Shown here one piece after another: positions 1 through 12,200 of a stretch of 64,000 nucleotides of DNA (position 1 is its first letter; the number at the start of each line of letters is the position of its first letter). The DNA comes from Cymbidium sinense. Lineage: Eukaryota > Streptophyta > Magnoliopsida > Asparagales > Orchidaceae. Both the position numbers and the translations under genes were made by a program. Below the pieces are notes generated by a model that worked only from the letters and a program-made list of their open reading frames with translations, was not told the DNA's origin and searched no databases. The DNA lies in contig CM038216.1 in the NCBI GenBank assembly GCA_021442155.1, positions 88,384,945 to 88,448,944 on the forward strand, read 5' to 3'.

Positions 1-235
1 GGTGGATCCCGCCACTCGAGAGGTCAGGGTGGTTCTGATGGGAATTAGAGAAACTGAAAAATGGTTGATCTAATTTGCTACTTATAAAACTGTGTCTTAA
101 TAGCAGAAATGCTTATATCTATCTAGCATTTTTTATTTGCTCTATGTGTCTCATTTTTTATCTATGTTGGGTTACTTGGTTGATGAAATTGAAAAGAAAG
201 AATGTTTAATCTGAATTTTTTCTTTGTTAAAAAAA
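1..235 (+). pseudogene. Glycine-rich RNA-binding protein 3' fragment, copy A (left-truncated by window)
   Basis: This is the last part of the fragment seen complete at 44597-45062. It starts inside the codons for the C-terminal GGSRYSRG-type tail, passes the natural stop (reading DGN then a stop), and continues through the 3' UTR to a short A run at about 230-240. Beyond that lies CCCTAAA array. It aligns to copy B with an offset of about 1620 bases, but lacks part of the UTR found there (the segment around 1785-1815). It has no start codon, no RRM and no promoter, so it is a non-functional retroposed or amplified fragment. The part left of base 1 is outside the window. Confidence 0.75.
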
Positions 236-1440
236 TAAAAACCCTAAACCCTAATTAAAACTTGAAAGTAAACAAAAAACCTATACCCTAAACCCTAAAC
301 CCTAAAAACATAAACCCTAAACCATACAAATCCTAAATCCCTAAACCCTAAAACATAAATGCTAAACCCTAAACCCTAAATCGTAAACCCTAAACCCCTT
401 GTAACCCTAAACCCTAAACCCTACAACCCTAAACAATAAACCCTAATCTGTAAACCATAAATCCTAAACACTAAATCGTAAACCTTAAACCCTAAACCAT
501 AAACACTTTACCCTAAACCCTAAACCTTAACCTTAAGCCCTAAACCCAAAAAAACTAAACCTAAACTAAATAAACCTAAAATTAAAATAAATAAAAATTA
601 AACCTAAATATAATAAAATAAAAATAAATAAAACCTAAACCTAAATTAAATTATAAAATAAACTAATAAAATAAAGTAAAATAAAATAAATAAAACCTAA
701 ACTAAACTAAAAAAAGTAAAATAAATCTATGAATAAAAAACCTAAATAAAATAAAATCTAAAGGGAAAAATAAATAATTAATTAGTCCAAAAATAAACTA
801 AAAAATAAAAATAAAAAATAGAACCCATAAACCTTAAACCTTAAATCCGAAACTCTAATCCTTAAACCCTAAATCAATAACTCTAAAACCTAAACCCTAA
901 ACCCTAAACCCTAAATCTTAAACCCTAAACCCTTAAAAACCCTAAACCATAAACCCTAAACTATAAACCCTAAAACTATAAACTCTAAATCAACCTAACT
1001 AAACCTAAACTCCCATACAACACTAATCTAAACCTAAATCAAACTCAAGCCTAAGCTAAACTTAAAACCATAAATTGTAAATCATAAACCCTAAACCCTA
1101 AACTACTCTAAACCTTAAAACCCTAAATGCTAAACCCTAAACCCTAAACCCAAACCCTAAACCCTAAACCCTAAACCTTAAACCCTAAACCCTAAACCAT
1201 AAAACCATAAATTTAAACTAAATTAAAATAAAACCCTAAACCTTAACCCTAAACCTAAACTCCCAAACCCTAAGTTTATACCTTAAAGTAATTAAATTAA
1301 AAAATAAACCTGATCCCTAAAACCTAATAAACTTAAAACTAAACCTAAACCTTAAACTATAAACCATAAACCTAGACCTAAAGTAACTAAATAAATAAAA
1401 AATAAACCTAAACCCTATAACCTAATAAACCTAAACCCTA
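236..1440 (+). repeat. Degenerate plant telomere-like array, C-strand orientation
   Basis: CCCTAAA heptamers and one- or two-base variants dominate 236-560, 830-990 and 1080-1290. An A-rich stretch with CCTAAA and AATAAA words occupies about 560-830. From about 370 onward the array matches 14115-15214 in the same word order, including an unusual CTAAAGGGAAAAATAAATAA segment near 758 and again near 14501. It is therefore one half of a segmental duplication. No gene is seen. Confidence 0.9.
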
Positions 1441-1885
1441 AGAATGGGCAAAACCTTGATGGTGAACATCACCACAACCACTGTCAAGATATGGTGGAGG
1501 AGGCATAGGCAGAGGCGACAGTTATCATAGTGGCGGTCAAAGTAGTGGTGGTTATGGAGGCGAGAGGAACGATAGAGGTCATAGCCGTTGTGATCGTGGA
1601 GGGAGAAATCAAGATATGATGGTGGATCCCACCACTCGAGAGGCTAGGGTGGTTCTGATGGGAACTGGAGAAATTGGAAAATGGTCGATCCGATATGCTA
1701 CTTATAGAACTGTGTCTTCATAGTCGAGATAGTTTTAGTTATCCAAGATTTTAGATTTGCTCTATGTGTGCTCATTTTTTATCTATGTTCTCGCTTGTGT
1801 CTTAGAAAACATGGTGGGTTACTTGGTTGATGAAATTAAAAAGAAGCAATGTTTAATCTGATTTTATTCTCTATTAAAAAAAACC
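1441..1885 (+). pseudogene. Glycine-rich RNA-binding protein 3' fragment, copy B
   Basis: The fragment begins at the NGQN codons in the last part of an RRM, followed by a damaged equivalent of LDGRNIT. A glycine-rich tail follows, with SSGGYGGE-like stretches, a GYDGGS-like block and an SRG...GSDGNW terminus, then 3' UTR and an A run at about 1876-1885. Small deletions, for example the missing AG after GATGGT, shift the frame. Plant GR-RBPs of the GRP7/GRP8 class carry an N-terminal RRM and a Gly-rich tail; only the last quarter is here. Array flanks both sides. It cannot encode an RNA-binding protein. Confidence 0.8.
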
Positions 1886-3540
1886 AAAAATACTAAACCC
1901 TAAATTAGAATGTGAACCCTAAACCAAAAACTTATACTCTAAACCCTAAACCCTAAAAACCATAAACCCTAAACCCTAAAAACCATAAATCCTAAATCAT
2001 AAAAACCCTAAACCCCTAAACCCTAAAACCTAAACACTAAACCCTAAACCCTAAAACCCTAAACCCTAAACCCTAAACTAAAACCTAAACTAAAACCTAA
2101 AACCTTAAACTGTAATCTAAGCCCTAACATAAACCTAAACTAACCTTAAACCTAAACCTAAATCCTAAATCCAAACCCTAAACCCTTAATCGTAAACCCT
2201 AAACCCTACATGCTAAACACTAAACCCTAAACCCTAAACCCCCCAAAACCCTAAACCCTAAACCATAAACCCTAAACCCAAATCCCTAAACCATAAGAAC
2301 CTAAGAACCTAAACCTAAACTAAATAAATCTTTAAAACAAAATAAATAAATAAATTGAAACCTAAATAAAATAAAATAAAATTAAAAATAAACATAAACA
2401 AAAACCTAAACCTAAGCCTAAAAATAATATAAATAAACTAAGAAAAATAAACTAAAATAAAATAAATAAAAACCTAAACTATACTTAAAAAATAAAATAA
2501 ACCTAATAATAAAAAACCTAAATAAAGTAAAAGCTAAATGTAAAAAAAACCAAAAATAAACCAAAATAAAAAAATAAAAAATAAAAACCATAAACCTTAA
2601 ACACAAAACTCTAAACCCTAAACTTTAAACCTTAAATCCTAAACTCTAAGCCCTAAACCTTAAACCTACAACCCTAAACCCTAAATCCTAAACCCTAAAC
2701 CCTAAAAAACCTTAAACCTTAAACCCTAAACCCTTAAACCCTAAACCTTTAACCCGGAAACCTAAACCATAATCCCTAAACCCTAAATCTTAAAATAACC
2801 CTAAAATAAAATAAAATAAATAAAATCCTAAACTAAATTAAAAATAAAAATCCTAAATATTATAAAAACTAAACCTAAAATAGAAATAAAATAAACCTAA
2901 AGTAAAATAAAATAAAAACTTAAACCTAAAAAATAAACCCAAAAATAAATAAAAAATAAAACCTAAACCTTAAATTAAATAAAACCTAAACCTAAAGCTA
3001 AAATAAAATAAACCTAAACCTAAATAAAAATAAACTAAACTAAAATAAATAAAACTTAAACCTAAACTAAATAAAATAAAATAAACAAAAAATAAACGTA
3101 CACCTAAACTTAAAAATAAAACCTAAAAATAAGCCTAAGATAAACACATGAAACCTAAACCTAACAAAATAAAATAAAAACCTAAACTTAAACCTAAAAA
3201 TAAAATAATTAAACCTAAACCTAAAAAATAAAATAAAAAGAAACTAAACTAAAAAATAAACTAAAATAAATACCTAAACTTAAACAAATAAACCTAAAAT
3301 AAATAAACTAAATTAAATAAAAATAAAAATAAACCAAAATAAAAATAAAAAGTAAAATAAACTTAAATAAATAAAAAATAAATTAAATAAACCTATACCA
3401 TCTTGTTTACTTAATTTAAAAACATAAATAATAAAAAATAAACCAAAACCCTAGCCCTAAACCCTAACCCCTAAAACTAACCCTAAACCCTAAAACACTG
3501 AACCAAAACCCTAAACCCTAAACCTTAAACCTTAAAAGAA
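1886..3540 (+). repeat. Degenerate telomere-like array, C-strand, with A-rich higher-order segments
   Basis: CCCTAAA-rich parts lie at about 1900-2300, 2600-2800 and 3440-3540. A-rich CCTAAA/AATAAA/AACTAAA parts lie at about 2300-2600 and 2800-3440. A non-telomeric module, CTTGTTTACTTAATTT, sits near 3402-3417. Long stretches match 15606-17320 in order. A 62-codon reading frame on the minus strand here is only a low-complexity translation of the repeat. No gene is seen. Confidence 0.9.
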
Positions 3541-3719
3541 CTTAAACTTAACTTAAATCGTAAAAAAACTCAAATCAACTCTACCATACGCTTATCCTGC
3601 AATTATGTGTTCCCTTTCATTTTCCTTGTGGCTTGGCTGATCTTCGATCCTTCTCGATCATAATTTTTCATTATTTGTCTCTGATTGGCCACTAATTTGA
3701 GTTTCCCTTTACTCTTTAA

Positions 3720-4809
3720 ATGTCAGAGGAATCGCTTTCCGTGCAGCCGAGCTTTTCGAACTTGGAGGCGTCGGCTAAGGCTTCTGATTTACAAGGTATT
3801 ATGGATATGACATTATCCATTACTTTGCCTGCTATTAAGTCTTTCAAGGATGCATTATCTGGTGAGAACTCTTCCCCTAATGCTATGGTCAATTTGATCT
3901 CAACCTCTTTTCGTAGGATGCCTGTTGTTATCTGCTCAGATCTTGACATGGAAAAGTTGGCAAAGCCTTTCGAATTCTCCTTATTTGGTAAATTTTCCTT
4001 ACGTAGGCCAACTCTCGATAACATCCATTCATTTTTTTCATAGCCTAAAGCTCTCTGGCATTTTCATTGTCAGTTTGATTGATCCTAGGCATATTCTTAT
4101 TTAGATCTCTAATGACTTAGATTACTCAAGAGTTTTTGCTCATTTCTCCTACTTTGTGTATAATTATCAAATGAGGCTTTTGAAATGGTCTCCTCTTTTT
4201 GATGTAAAAGAGGAATCTCCAATTGAGCTTTTATGGCTAGCTCTTCCTAATATGAGAATACACTACGTTACACATCAAGTTCTCTTGCTCTCTTTGGTGG
4301 CCTCTTAAAATTGATCGTGCCACCACTGATCATGACCTTGCTTGTATTTGGTTGAGATTGATATTACCAAAAAGTATCCTAAAGAAGTATGGATCAGCTC
4401 TGAGAAATTTGGTTATAATCAAAAAGTCAAATTTGAAAATTTTCCTATTTTTTGCACACATTATAAGATTCATGGTCATGATCATTCTGAATGCTTTGTG
4501 TTGCATCCTCACCTTAAAAAGAATAAATTGTCAGATCCTAATCCCTCTCTAGTAAATGAAAAAAATAATAAATTTTCTTATGTACCTAAAGTCACTCAAA
4601 ATGGAACTCATCCCCCTACCCCTACTCTTTTATTATCTATTGATTTGCCTATTGAAGAGCAATCTGAGCATGTTAAAAATAATGCTTATGAGGTTCATGA
4701 GGAGGCTAATGATAACTTACCTAACATTGCTTCTAATTGTAATAATTTGGCTCCTCAAGACAATACCTTGACTCAGTATAATCTACCCCTCTTAGCTTGT
4801 GAACCCTAG
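3720..4809 (+). pseudogene. LINE-1 ORF1: DUF4283 / zinc-knuckle nucleic-acid-binding protein, broken
   Basis: The first open piece (3720-4043, 107 codons from ATG) starts MSEESLSVQ. It contains the upstream part of a DUF4283 domain, ending in FGKFSLRRPTLDNI. The domain continues in the next frame from about 4042 (LSGIFIVSLIDPRHILI), with an in-frame TAG where a Gln would fit. A third piece from about 4343 to 4809 holds the PKEVWIS block and a zinc knuckle at about 4452-4495 reading CTHYKIHGHDHSEC. The second Cys of the usual CX2C is a Tyr. ORF1 proteins of this kind bind element RNA and form the particle used in retrotransposition. This copy has at least one frameshift, one stop and a lost zinc ligand, so it is dead. 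Family assignment rests on domain order and motif shape. Confidence 0.78.
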
Positions 4810-5333
4810 GAGACTCATATGAACCCTAGTGGTGATTTGAATGGAAACTTCAGGTTGGATCCAAATTTGAAAACAAATTTTGCAATTGTTCATCTAATGA
4901 AAGAACAAAATTTGAAAAATGGTGATCCTTTGGTCATGGAATAAAATCTGAAAGGTAATACTGGAAACTGAGCATGAAATATGTGCTATTAATGGCTTTA
5001 CAACCTCTCCTTCTCCTACCCTGAGTGATACACATGCTAACCCACTCAACTTAATTCTAACATCAAGAAGGGAAATTACCATTAGAATGCTTTGATGATA
5101 CGGTCCTATTCTGAATATCACAAATCACTCTCTCTCAGATGGAGATACTTTGGACATAGATAGATCTTTTCAAACTTTTATTAAAAAAAATTCCTTAAAG
5201 CTAGAATGTTCACTAATAGCTCCACCAGAACCACTAGATCATCTCTAACTTCCCATAAATAATTGTTTCATGTTGTCTCCTTTTCTTGCTTTTTATTTTT
5301 TAATTATCTCTTTTCCTTTTATTCTATTTTATT

Positions 5334-6180
5334 ATGATCAATCTTCTTATTTGGAATGTTCAGGGTATTGGGACTCTCATTGTCTGTAATCATATTAGAA
5401 GCCTTTGTCGTACTCATAACATAGCCTTACATGTTGTTATTGAACCATTCATACACTCTTCTAAGATCGCCCATGTTGCTAGAATGCTTGGCTTTCAAAA
5501 TTTCAACTATAATATTAGCAATAAAATTTGGTGCTTTTGGAATAATTTAGTCAACATCTCTATCCTTGATGATCTTCAATAATTGGTTAATGTTCAAATC
5601 TTATTGGGTGAATTTTTTGCTCTTGGTTCCTTTATTTATGCATCTTGTAATAGAACTAGTAGGAACATCTTTTGGGATAACTTAAGAACCTTTTCCTCCT
5701 CTGTCAACAAACCTTGGTTGGTTGGGGTGATTTCAAAACTATTCTCCCTTCTTCAGAAAGAAGGGGATGTTGCTCTCTTATCATTCATTCCATGGAAGAT
5801 TTTTTTAATATGATCCTTGATTGCAACTGATATTGGCTTTTTGTGCTCACTATATGTGGCATAACTCTAGACTCTGGCAGTAGCTTGATAGGACCCTCTT
5901 TAATTCCCTTTGGATCAATAAATGGCCCCTTACTTTTGTTAAACATTTGAGCAGAACTCTATCTGACCATGCTCCACTTTTGATTTCTATCAAAAATCCT
6001 TCCAGTAGACTATCCTCCCTTACTTCTTTTAGATTCCAAAAAATGTGGATCCAACTTAGTGATTTCATAAATGTTGCATCCATTAATTGGATGGCCCCTA
6101 TTCATCCGGATAATTCTGTTAAAGGCATGATTCTACTTTGGCTTAAGCTTAAGAGGCTTAAACAAAATCTAAATTGATGG
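5334..6180 (+). pseudogene. LINE-1 ORF2, endonuclease (EEP/APE-like) domain, broken
   Basis: ORF2 probably starts at ATG 5334 with INLLIWNVQGIG, the Asn-bearing first motif of APE-type LINE endonucleases. A VVIEPF block gives the Glu position. After a stop near 5580 the frame continues to about 5735, where WGDFKTIL corresponds to the GDFN motif with its Asn changed to Lys. A frameshift lies close by. The SDHAPLL block at about 5962-5985 is the conserved C-terminal SDH motif with the catalytic His. The enzyme nicks target DNA so that the freed 3' end primes reverse transcription. It is inactivated by at least two stops and a frameshift. Motif order and spacing fit the family well. Confidence 0.8.
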
Positions 6181-7640
6181 AACAAGCATCATTTTAAAAA
6201 TCTTTTTGCCAATCTCAAAATATGGAGCAATTAGTTTGTTCTCTTGAAGATGTTGTTTTGACTGATTCTACTAAGCTTAAGGAGATGAATGCAGCTAAAG
6301 ATAATTTCATTAATTATTAGAACATGGAGGAAACCTACTGGCAGCAAAAGGCTGCTAGCAAACATATTGCTGATGGTGATAGAAATACAAGGTATTTCCA
6401 TGCTCTTTTCAAAAAAAATAAAGCCTTAAACTCCATTAAAAAAATCAAAATGATAATGACAGCTGGATCATTGACAATAATGATATTAAAGATTCTGTCA
6501 TATAATATTTTAAAAACTTATTAAACAACAACCCATCCTTAGAAGCCCTCTCCAACACACACCTGATTCCCTCAATGATTACTAATGATGACAACGACTT
6601 GCTCAGTTTGCGTCCTATGAAAACTAAGATTTGGTAGTATTCTCAATAGCATGAACACTGATTCTGTTGCTGGCCTTGAAGGCTACATGACTCAATTCTT
6701 TCAACACTGTTGGCCTATTATTAAGTCTGACATTGTTGAAGTTATTGTTGATTTTTTTATGGCAATCCCTTACCTATATATTTTTCTAGCATTTCCATTA
6801 TTCTCATTCCCAAAATTAATAATCTTGAATCTTGGGATTTTGCACCTATCCCTTTGCACCTTCTTTCATAAACTCATTGCTAAATTAATTGCTAATAAAA
6901 TTAGTCCGCTGCGCTAAAATTATTTCCCCAACCAAATTGCTTCTAAAGGTAGAGCTATATCTCGATAACATACTTCTAGCCCAAGAAGATTTCATGACAT
7001 TGATGTTCCTATCAGAGGTGGCAACATCCTTTTCAAACTGGACATCTCTAAAGCCTTTGACAACCTATCTTGGGTTTCCTCTTTCAAATTCATCATTTTC
7101 TTGGGTTTTTTGATAATTGTATCTGCCTCATCAAAAATTATATTACCAATGTTTGGTTCTCCATTATCATGAATGGTGAGTCTCTTGGTTTTTTCTCTTC
7201 GATGCATGGCTTGAGATAAGGTGATCCCCTTTCACCCTCTCTTTTCTATAATAACCCTAGCATGTTTTTAGAACTCAAGGTGGTCTTTCAGCCTCTCATC
7301 TTAGTTTTGCTGATGACTTTATAATCTTTTTCAATGTCTCTATTCTTCACATTAAAACTATTAAGAATCTTTTAAATAATTTTGGCAACGAAAGTGGTCT
7401 TTTTCTTAACGAAGGAAAAAGTTGTTTCATTCCTTCCTCTAAAATCCCTAGTAATAGGATCAACAAAATCTTGAGAATTACTAATTTCCAGCAACAACAA
7501 CTTCCTATTAAATATCTTAGTTCTCCGCTTTTTAAAGGTCAGAAAAGATCTCATCTTTTTAATGAGTTAATCCAAAAAATCTCTAATAAAATTTTTACTT
7601 GGGAATTTTATTTACTCTCATTTGGTTGTCACTTTGATTA
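6181..7640 (+). pseudogene. LINE-1 ORF2, reverse transcriptase domain, broken
   Basis: A linker at about 6324-6450 (EETYWQQKAASKHIADGD, then RNTRYFH) is the block that precedes RT in plant LINEs. The RT then shows LCTFFHKLIAKLIANKI near 6855, motif A as FKLDISKAFDNLSW at about 7032-7074 with the catalytic Asp present, and LR-stop-GDPLSPSLF near 7212-7240, where TAA replaces a Gln codon. SFADDF follows at about 7300-7320 as the active-site box. YLSSPLFKGQKR (about 7513-7548) matches the YLG.PLF.GRK element downstream of RT. Several frameshifts separate these blocks. The domain would copy element RNA into DNA at the nicked target; this one cannot be translated through. Confidence 0.85.
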
Positions 7641-8800
7641 AGAGCACCCTTAACTCCATGCCTTTATATCTCATTCAAACCATTGTCAATCAATTCTACC
7701 ATTAATTGAGCCTCCTTAACAAATTTTTTTGGGGTTCTAACAATTCCTCTAAAAGAATGCATTGGACCTCTTGGTATAAAAGTTGTGGTACTATTGTTGA
7801 AGGTGGTCTTGGATGTAAGCCTATCAAGGAAGCTATCACTACTTTTTCCTATAAACTTTGGTGAAATTTTAGGAGTAATAATAGTCTTTGGACTAATTTC
7901 ATGATAGATACCGCTGTGGTAAGCACTCTCTCATTTCCCCTATAAAGCGGAGACTCTCGCTTTGGAAAAGACTTTGTTCCATCAAATGGGATGCGAATCA
8001 TTAATTTCTTGGGGATTAACTCGCACCTCTTTCTTTTGGTAAGATAACCTGACTGAGGTGGGTCCATTAATGATTTACTTTCTACCCATTCCACGCTGCT
8101 ATTAAAGTGAACTCTTCTAATAATATGTGGAACAATAGTACTTTATTTTATTCCTTCCTCTCTTTAAACAAGCTTACTACTATTCCTATCATACCTAGCA
8201 ATCATGATCAGATACTTTTTAAGCTATCTCAAAATGGTGATTTCAACTTTAAAAATGATTGGATTCATATTCAAGAAGCTCATGATTTTTCCAATGTGTT
8301 TTTCAAACTTTGGAATAACACTATTCTTACTTCTTTTTCTATTCTTACTTGGCATTTTGAAAACTTCATCCTTGTTGACTCCTTGATGTGGGGAAAGGTT
8401 TTCACTTACCTTCAAAATGCCATACTTTCACATTGAGAATGTAAATCATGTTTTGTTATGTGAGCCATTGCTTCCAAACTTTGATTTGGTATGATGATCT
8501 CTTTAACATTGTCAAATTCACTCCTTAACTTTATACCTTCTTGATGTTTATTTTGATAACACTACTAAAGGTCACATTAAAGTCATAATCGCTATTACTC
8601 TTATTTGGTTCATATGGATGGACAAAAATGATGCAAAACATCGTGGGATTCCTATGAACAACATGAGGATAATTGCTAGAATTAAAAACAAAATCTGTGA
8701 CTTGTTCAATGCCAATTAAATTAACTACAAACAATTTCAAGGTTGTAAATTTGTGGCCAATAAACTAGGTTTTAACTTGCCGGATCAACCCAACTGTAAA
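7641..8800 (+). pseudogene. LINE-1 ORF2, RT thumb / zf-RVT-like region, broken
   Basis: Around 7750-7865 the frame reads MHWTSWYKSCGTIVEGGLGC followed by KPIKEA...SYKLWWNF. This is the W..LC.P...GGLG...L...N.AF..KLWW signature found after RT in plant LINEs. The piece at 8107-8436 (109 codons) gives the LFKLSQNGDFNFKNDW and FKLWNNTI blocks typical of the zf-RVT neighbourhood. At about 8590-8715 the IWFIWMDKNDAKH and RIIARIKNKI blocks recur almost unchanged in LINE-3 (about 63860-63740, minus strand), which shows both belong to one family. Stops and frameshifts are frequent. The exact role of this region is not established; it may help bind nucleic acid. Confidence 0.7.
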
Positions 8801-9240
8801 GATGACAAGATTGTTTATTGAGTAAAACCTCATGTTAATATTATTAAAATTAACACTTATGGCTCTGTCTTTCAAAATGCTGCGGGTGGCATTTTAAACC
8901 CTAATGGTAAAGTCCTATGTGCTTTTGCTTACCCCTTAATACTTGCTCTCCTTTTGATGAGCTAATGTGTACAAAGCTCTTGAGATTTGCCTTCAAGAAG
9001 GCTCAATATTTGGTGGATGTCCAACCACCCGATTGATCTTTGACTTCCACCAAAATGAAATTGTACTATCTTCTCAAGTAGACTAGAGCACTCTTTTCTC
9101 AACTCTATTTTAAAATCTCTCATGTATGGCGTGAGGGTAATGTATGTGCTAATTACCTTGCCAATCTGGGTGCTAGATTGGATGGTATAAAATTCTTTGA
9201 TCAACTTACTCTTCCTAAACATTTGTGTGGTGAATCGGAC
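8801..9240 (+). pseudogene. LINE-1 ORF2, RNase H (RVT_3-like) domain, broken
   Basis: The domain begins with IVY-stop-VKP and then KINTYGSVFQNAAGGIL. The first catalytic Asp of the usual NTDGS is a Tyr, and the Trp before it is now a TGA. AGGIL and GKVLCAFAYPL follow. The C-terminal block reads HVWREGNVCANYLANLGARL at about 9120-9180, with Asn at the usual Asp position of the AD.LA motif. The middle is out of frame. Comparison with the LINE-3 copy, where the four acidic positions are kept, shows how far this copy has decayed. RNase H would remove element RNA from the RNA-DNA hybrid. Confidence 0.78.
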
Positions 9241-12200
9241 AATACGACTCCTTATCTCAAAAATTAATCCAACCTTTGGATTGACCTATATTACCTAATT
9301 AACTGCATGATCATTTTCTATTTAATGTTGATGTTTCTTGGGAATTTGCTAATGCATCATCCTGATATCCCTTGCTGTTGGTTTAATTACCCTAGCTTTA
9401 ATTGGGGGCTTACTGCTTCTACTATTCCTACTGTTAATGTGTTGATGTTCATTTAGAATTTGCTGATGCATCTTGATACTTGCTTATTTGTCGATCTCTA
9501 TGGCATCCGCCGTTGGTTTAACTCTCCCAACCTTAAATGGGACTCTTGCACTTCCACTTTTAATGGTAAGGTGTTTCCTATTTCTGGAGAGATGTATTAC
9601 TTTATGCTTTATTTTTTTGCTTTATTTTTTTGATCAGGATGCAACCTCTTGCCTTCAATATTTTGATTATGGATCCTACTATTTCTATTTCTCATTTTAT
9701 GATTAAAGTTGTGTTCTTCCTCCTTTCTTCTTTCTGGAATTATATTCTGGGGCACTTATCTCAATGTTTAAATGTTATACTTCTTATAACCCATGGTGGC
9801 CTATTTATCTATTATCTCCTTATTATGGTTGGCCCCTCCTATGTTCCATAACCTTACCTCCACAACTGTAAGAAGAGAAATTGCTATATCTTTTATTATA
9901 ACTTCTTTTCTTGGGGATTGGAATTATTTCGATTTCCACCCATTTATTACTGGTATTAGTCATGCCTAATATTATGTGTCTTGAAGGATCTTAAAGATAT
10001 TTTCCTTTGGACCAATTTTATAATCGATGTTGTACCATTGTTTTTAGACTTTTCTTATGGTGGGTGCAATATCGCTTTTGATGTTTCAATTGTCGTTAGA
10101 TTTCGGCCTTTATCTTGTGTCGCTGGTTGGTTTGATTGTAATTGCTAACCTCATCTCCCCAACCTGTAAGGAGAGAATCTACAATACCCTTGTTATTATT
10201 ATTATCTCTTTGCTGGATTGTACTTACTTAATGATTTCATTTCAGTCTATTTTTTTGAGGATGGTAGTTCAGCTGCTAACCTACTCTCTTTTGTCTTGAA
10301 GGATTTCATTGATGGTTTACTTTTGAACCCTTTCTATGGCTATGTTGCCTCACTATTCTTTCTTGGCTTATCTTATGATTGGTGCAACAATTGTAGTGCT
10401 ATTTTTTGTTGGTTGTTGGATTTTTGGGTCCATTATCTAGCAGGCTACCTTTGTGCCTGTTGGCTTATCTGCAGCTGATCATCACATGTTTGAGGCCTAT
10501 CTAAACTGCTGCTATTTTTTCCCATCTTGGTTAAGCTAGACTTGGCCAGACCACTTCATTATCTACTTGGAATTTATCTTATGCATTGTCTATTTTGATT
10601 GTGTGGTTTTATGGCCAAGTTGTTGTTTTTCCTATCTTGGTTGTTGGTTGAACTGGATCAATGGGTTTTATGCCCATCGCTATTTGGGTCATATCATGCT
10701 CGGGTGCTTTTGGAGTTATTTTGCTGATTGATTTTGCTAACCCCATCTTCCCAACCTGTCAAGAGAGAAATTGTAATTTTCTGGTTATTTTTATTATTTC
10801 TTTGTAGGATTGGTCTTACTTTATGGTTTCTTTCTAGTCTACTTTTCCTGAGAATTTTGGTTTATCTGCAAGCTTGCTCATCTTTACCTTGAAGGATTTC
10901 ATTGTTGACTATCTTTTGAACCCATTTTATTTCTTTTTTGCATCTCTTCTTTTTTTCACTGGCTTACCATTTGGTGTGTGTAATAATTGTATTCTTATTT
11001 TCATTGTTGGCTATTGGATTTTCGAGTCCTATGTCCAGTAGGCTGTCTTTGTGGTTGTTGGCTGTTTGTTGCATGTTGCCTTTCTAATTGTTTTTGCTGA
11101 TTGCAACCAGTCTACTGCTGATCACTTGATGTTACAGATCTACTTAACCTGCTGTTGTTTTCTTCCTCTTGGTTCTTTTAAATTTGTGTAGATCACTAAG
11201 ATTATGCTTTTGCCTAATTTGATTTTAACCTATGCATTGTTTACTCTGAATGGGTGGATTTATGGCTAGCTTGCTGGCTATTATTATCTTGGTTGTAGGC
11301 TGAACTGGATTACTTAGTTTTCTGCTCAGCAAGTTGCTTCTGGGATTATCTCTCTGATTGTCTTTACTTGGAGTTGTTTATTGTGGGGAGCAGCTTACTA
11401 CCTGTACCTTATGGTTCATCTAATCTGTTGATGCATTCCCATCTCTTCTCTGATAGACTTTTGCAATTCCTGTGGTAATTTGGGCCTGGGATATGTTATC
11501 TTGCCTTACACTTGCTGGTTACTAACTTCTATAACATGGAGGTTGTTAACTTCTGCATTGCTTTCTTTCATTGCACTTCTTTTTCTAGGGTATATCCCTG
11601 GGTTGTTTACTAGGTTGTTTACCAGGACTGTTTGTTTAATATTTTGTCCCATATGTTCGGGATGGTGTTAATTCCATGCTATTTTATTTTCCTTGATTTG
11701 TGTCTCTTTCTATTGGTCTTTTATGCTTCTTACCTGCTGGCCTTTTCTGTTGTTTTCCTGTGGTCGGTCTTCATGATGATCTAATTAAACCCTTGGACTT
11801 GATTAAAAATATGGTAGACCTAAAAATGATGGTTCACCTTCATTTGTGTTGGGATTCTCATGACATGGTGCCTTATATGACGACATTTACTCTTCATGGG
11901 ATCCCCTTACCCATTCTGCTCTTTGCTACTTTCTTTTCTATTCAAGATAAGGTTTTGCTTTGGTTTGCGTGTAATAAGGCTCAAAAGATTTTCAACAAAT
12001 GGTTGCTATAGTTTTGGGTCGTGATGGTGATGATTTCCCCTTTTTTGGTTTGGTAGTAGCTCTTGTGATGTAACCCTTATGTTGAAGTATGGATGCTCAT
12101 ATTTTCATCTGCCCCAACTTGGTGTGACTGAGCCTGAGCCTACTCTATCACACTTCCTTATTACCTTTTTCAATTTATGCTGCTTTCATTTTTCACTCTA

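Noticed and set aside
2418..2606. 62-codon minus-strand frame rich in Phe/Leu/Tyr
   Set aside because: Translation of the A-rich telomere-like repeat; no start context, domain or conservation.
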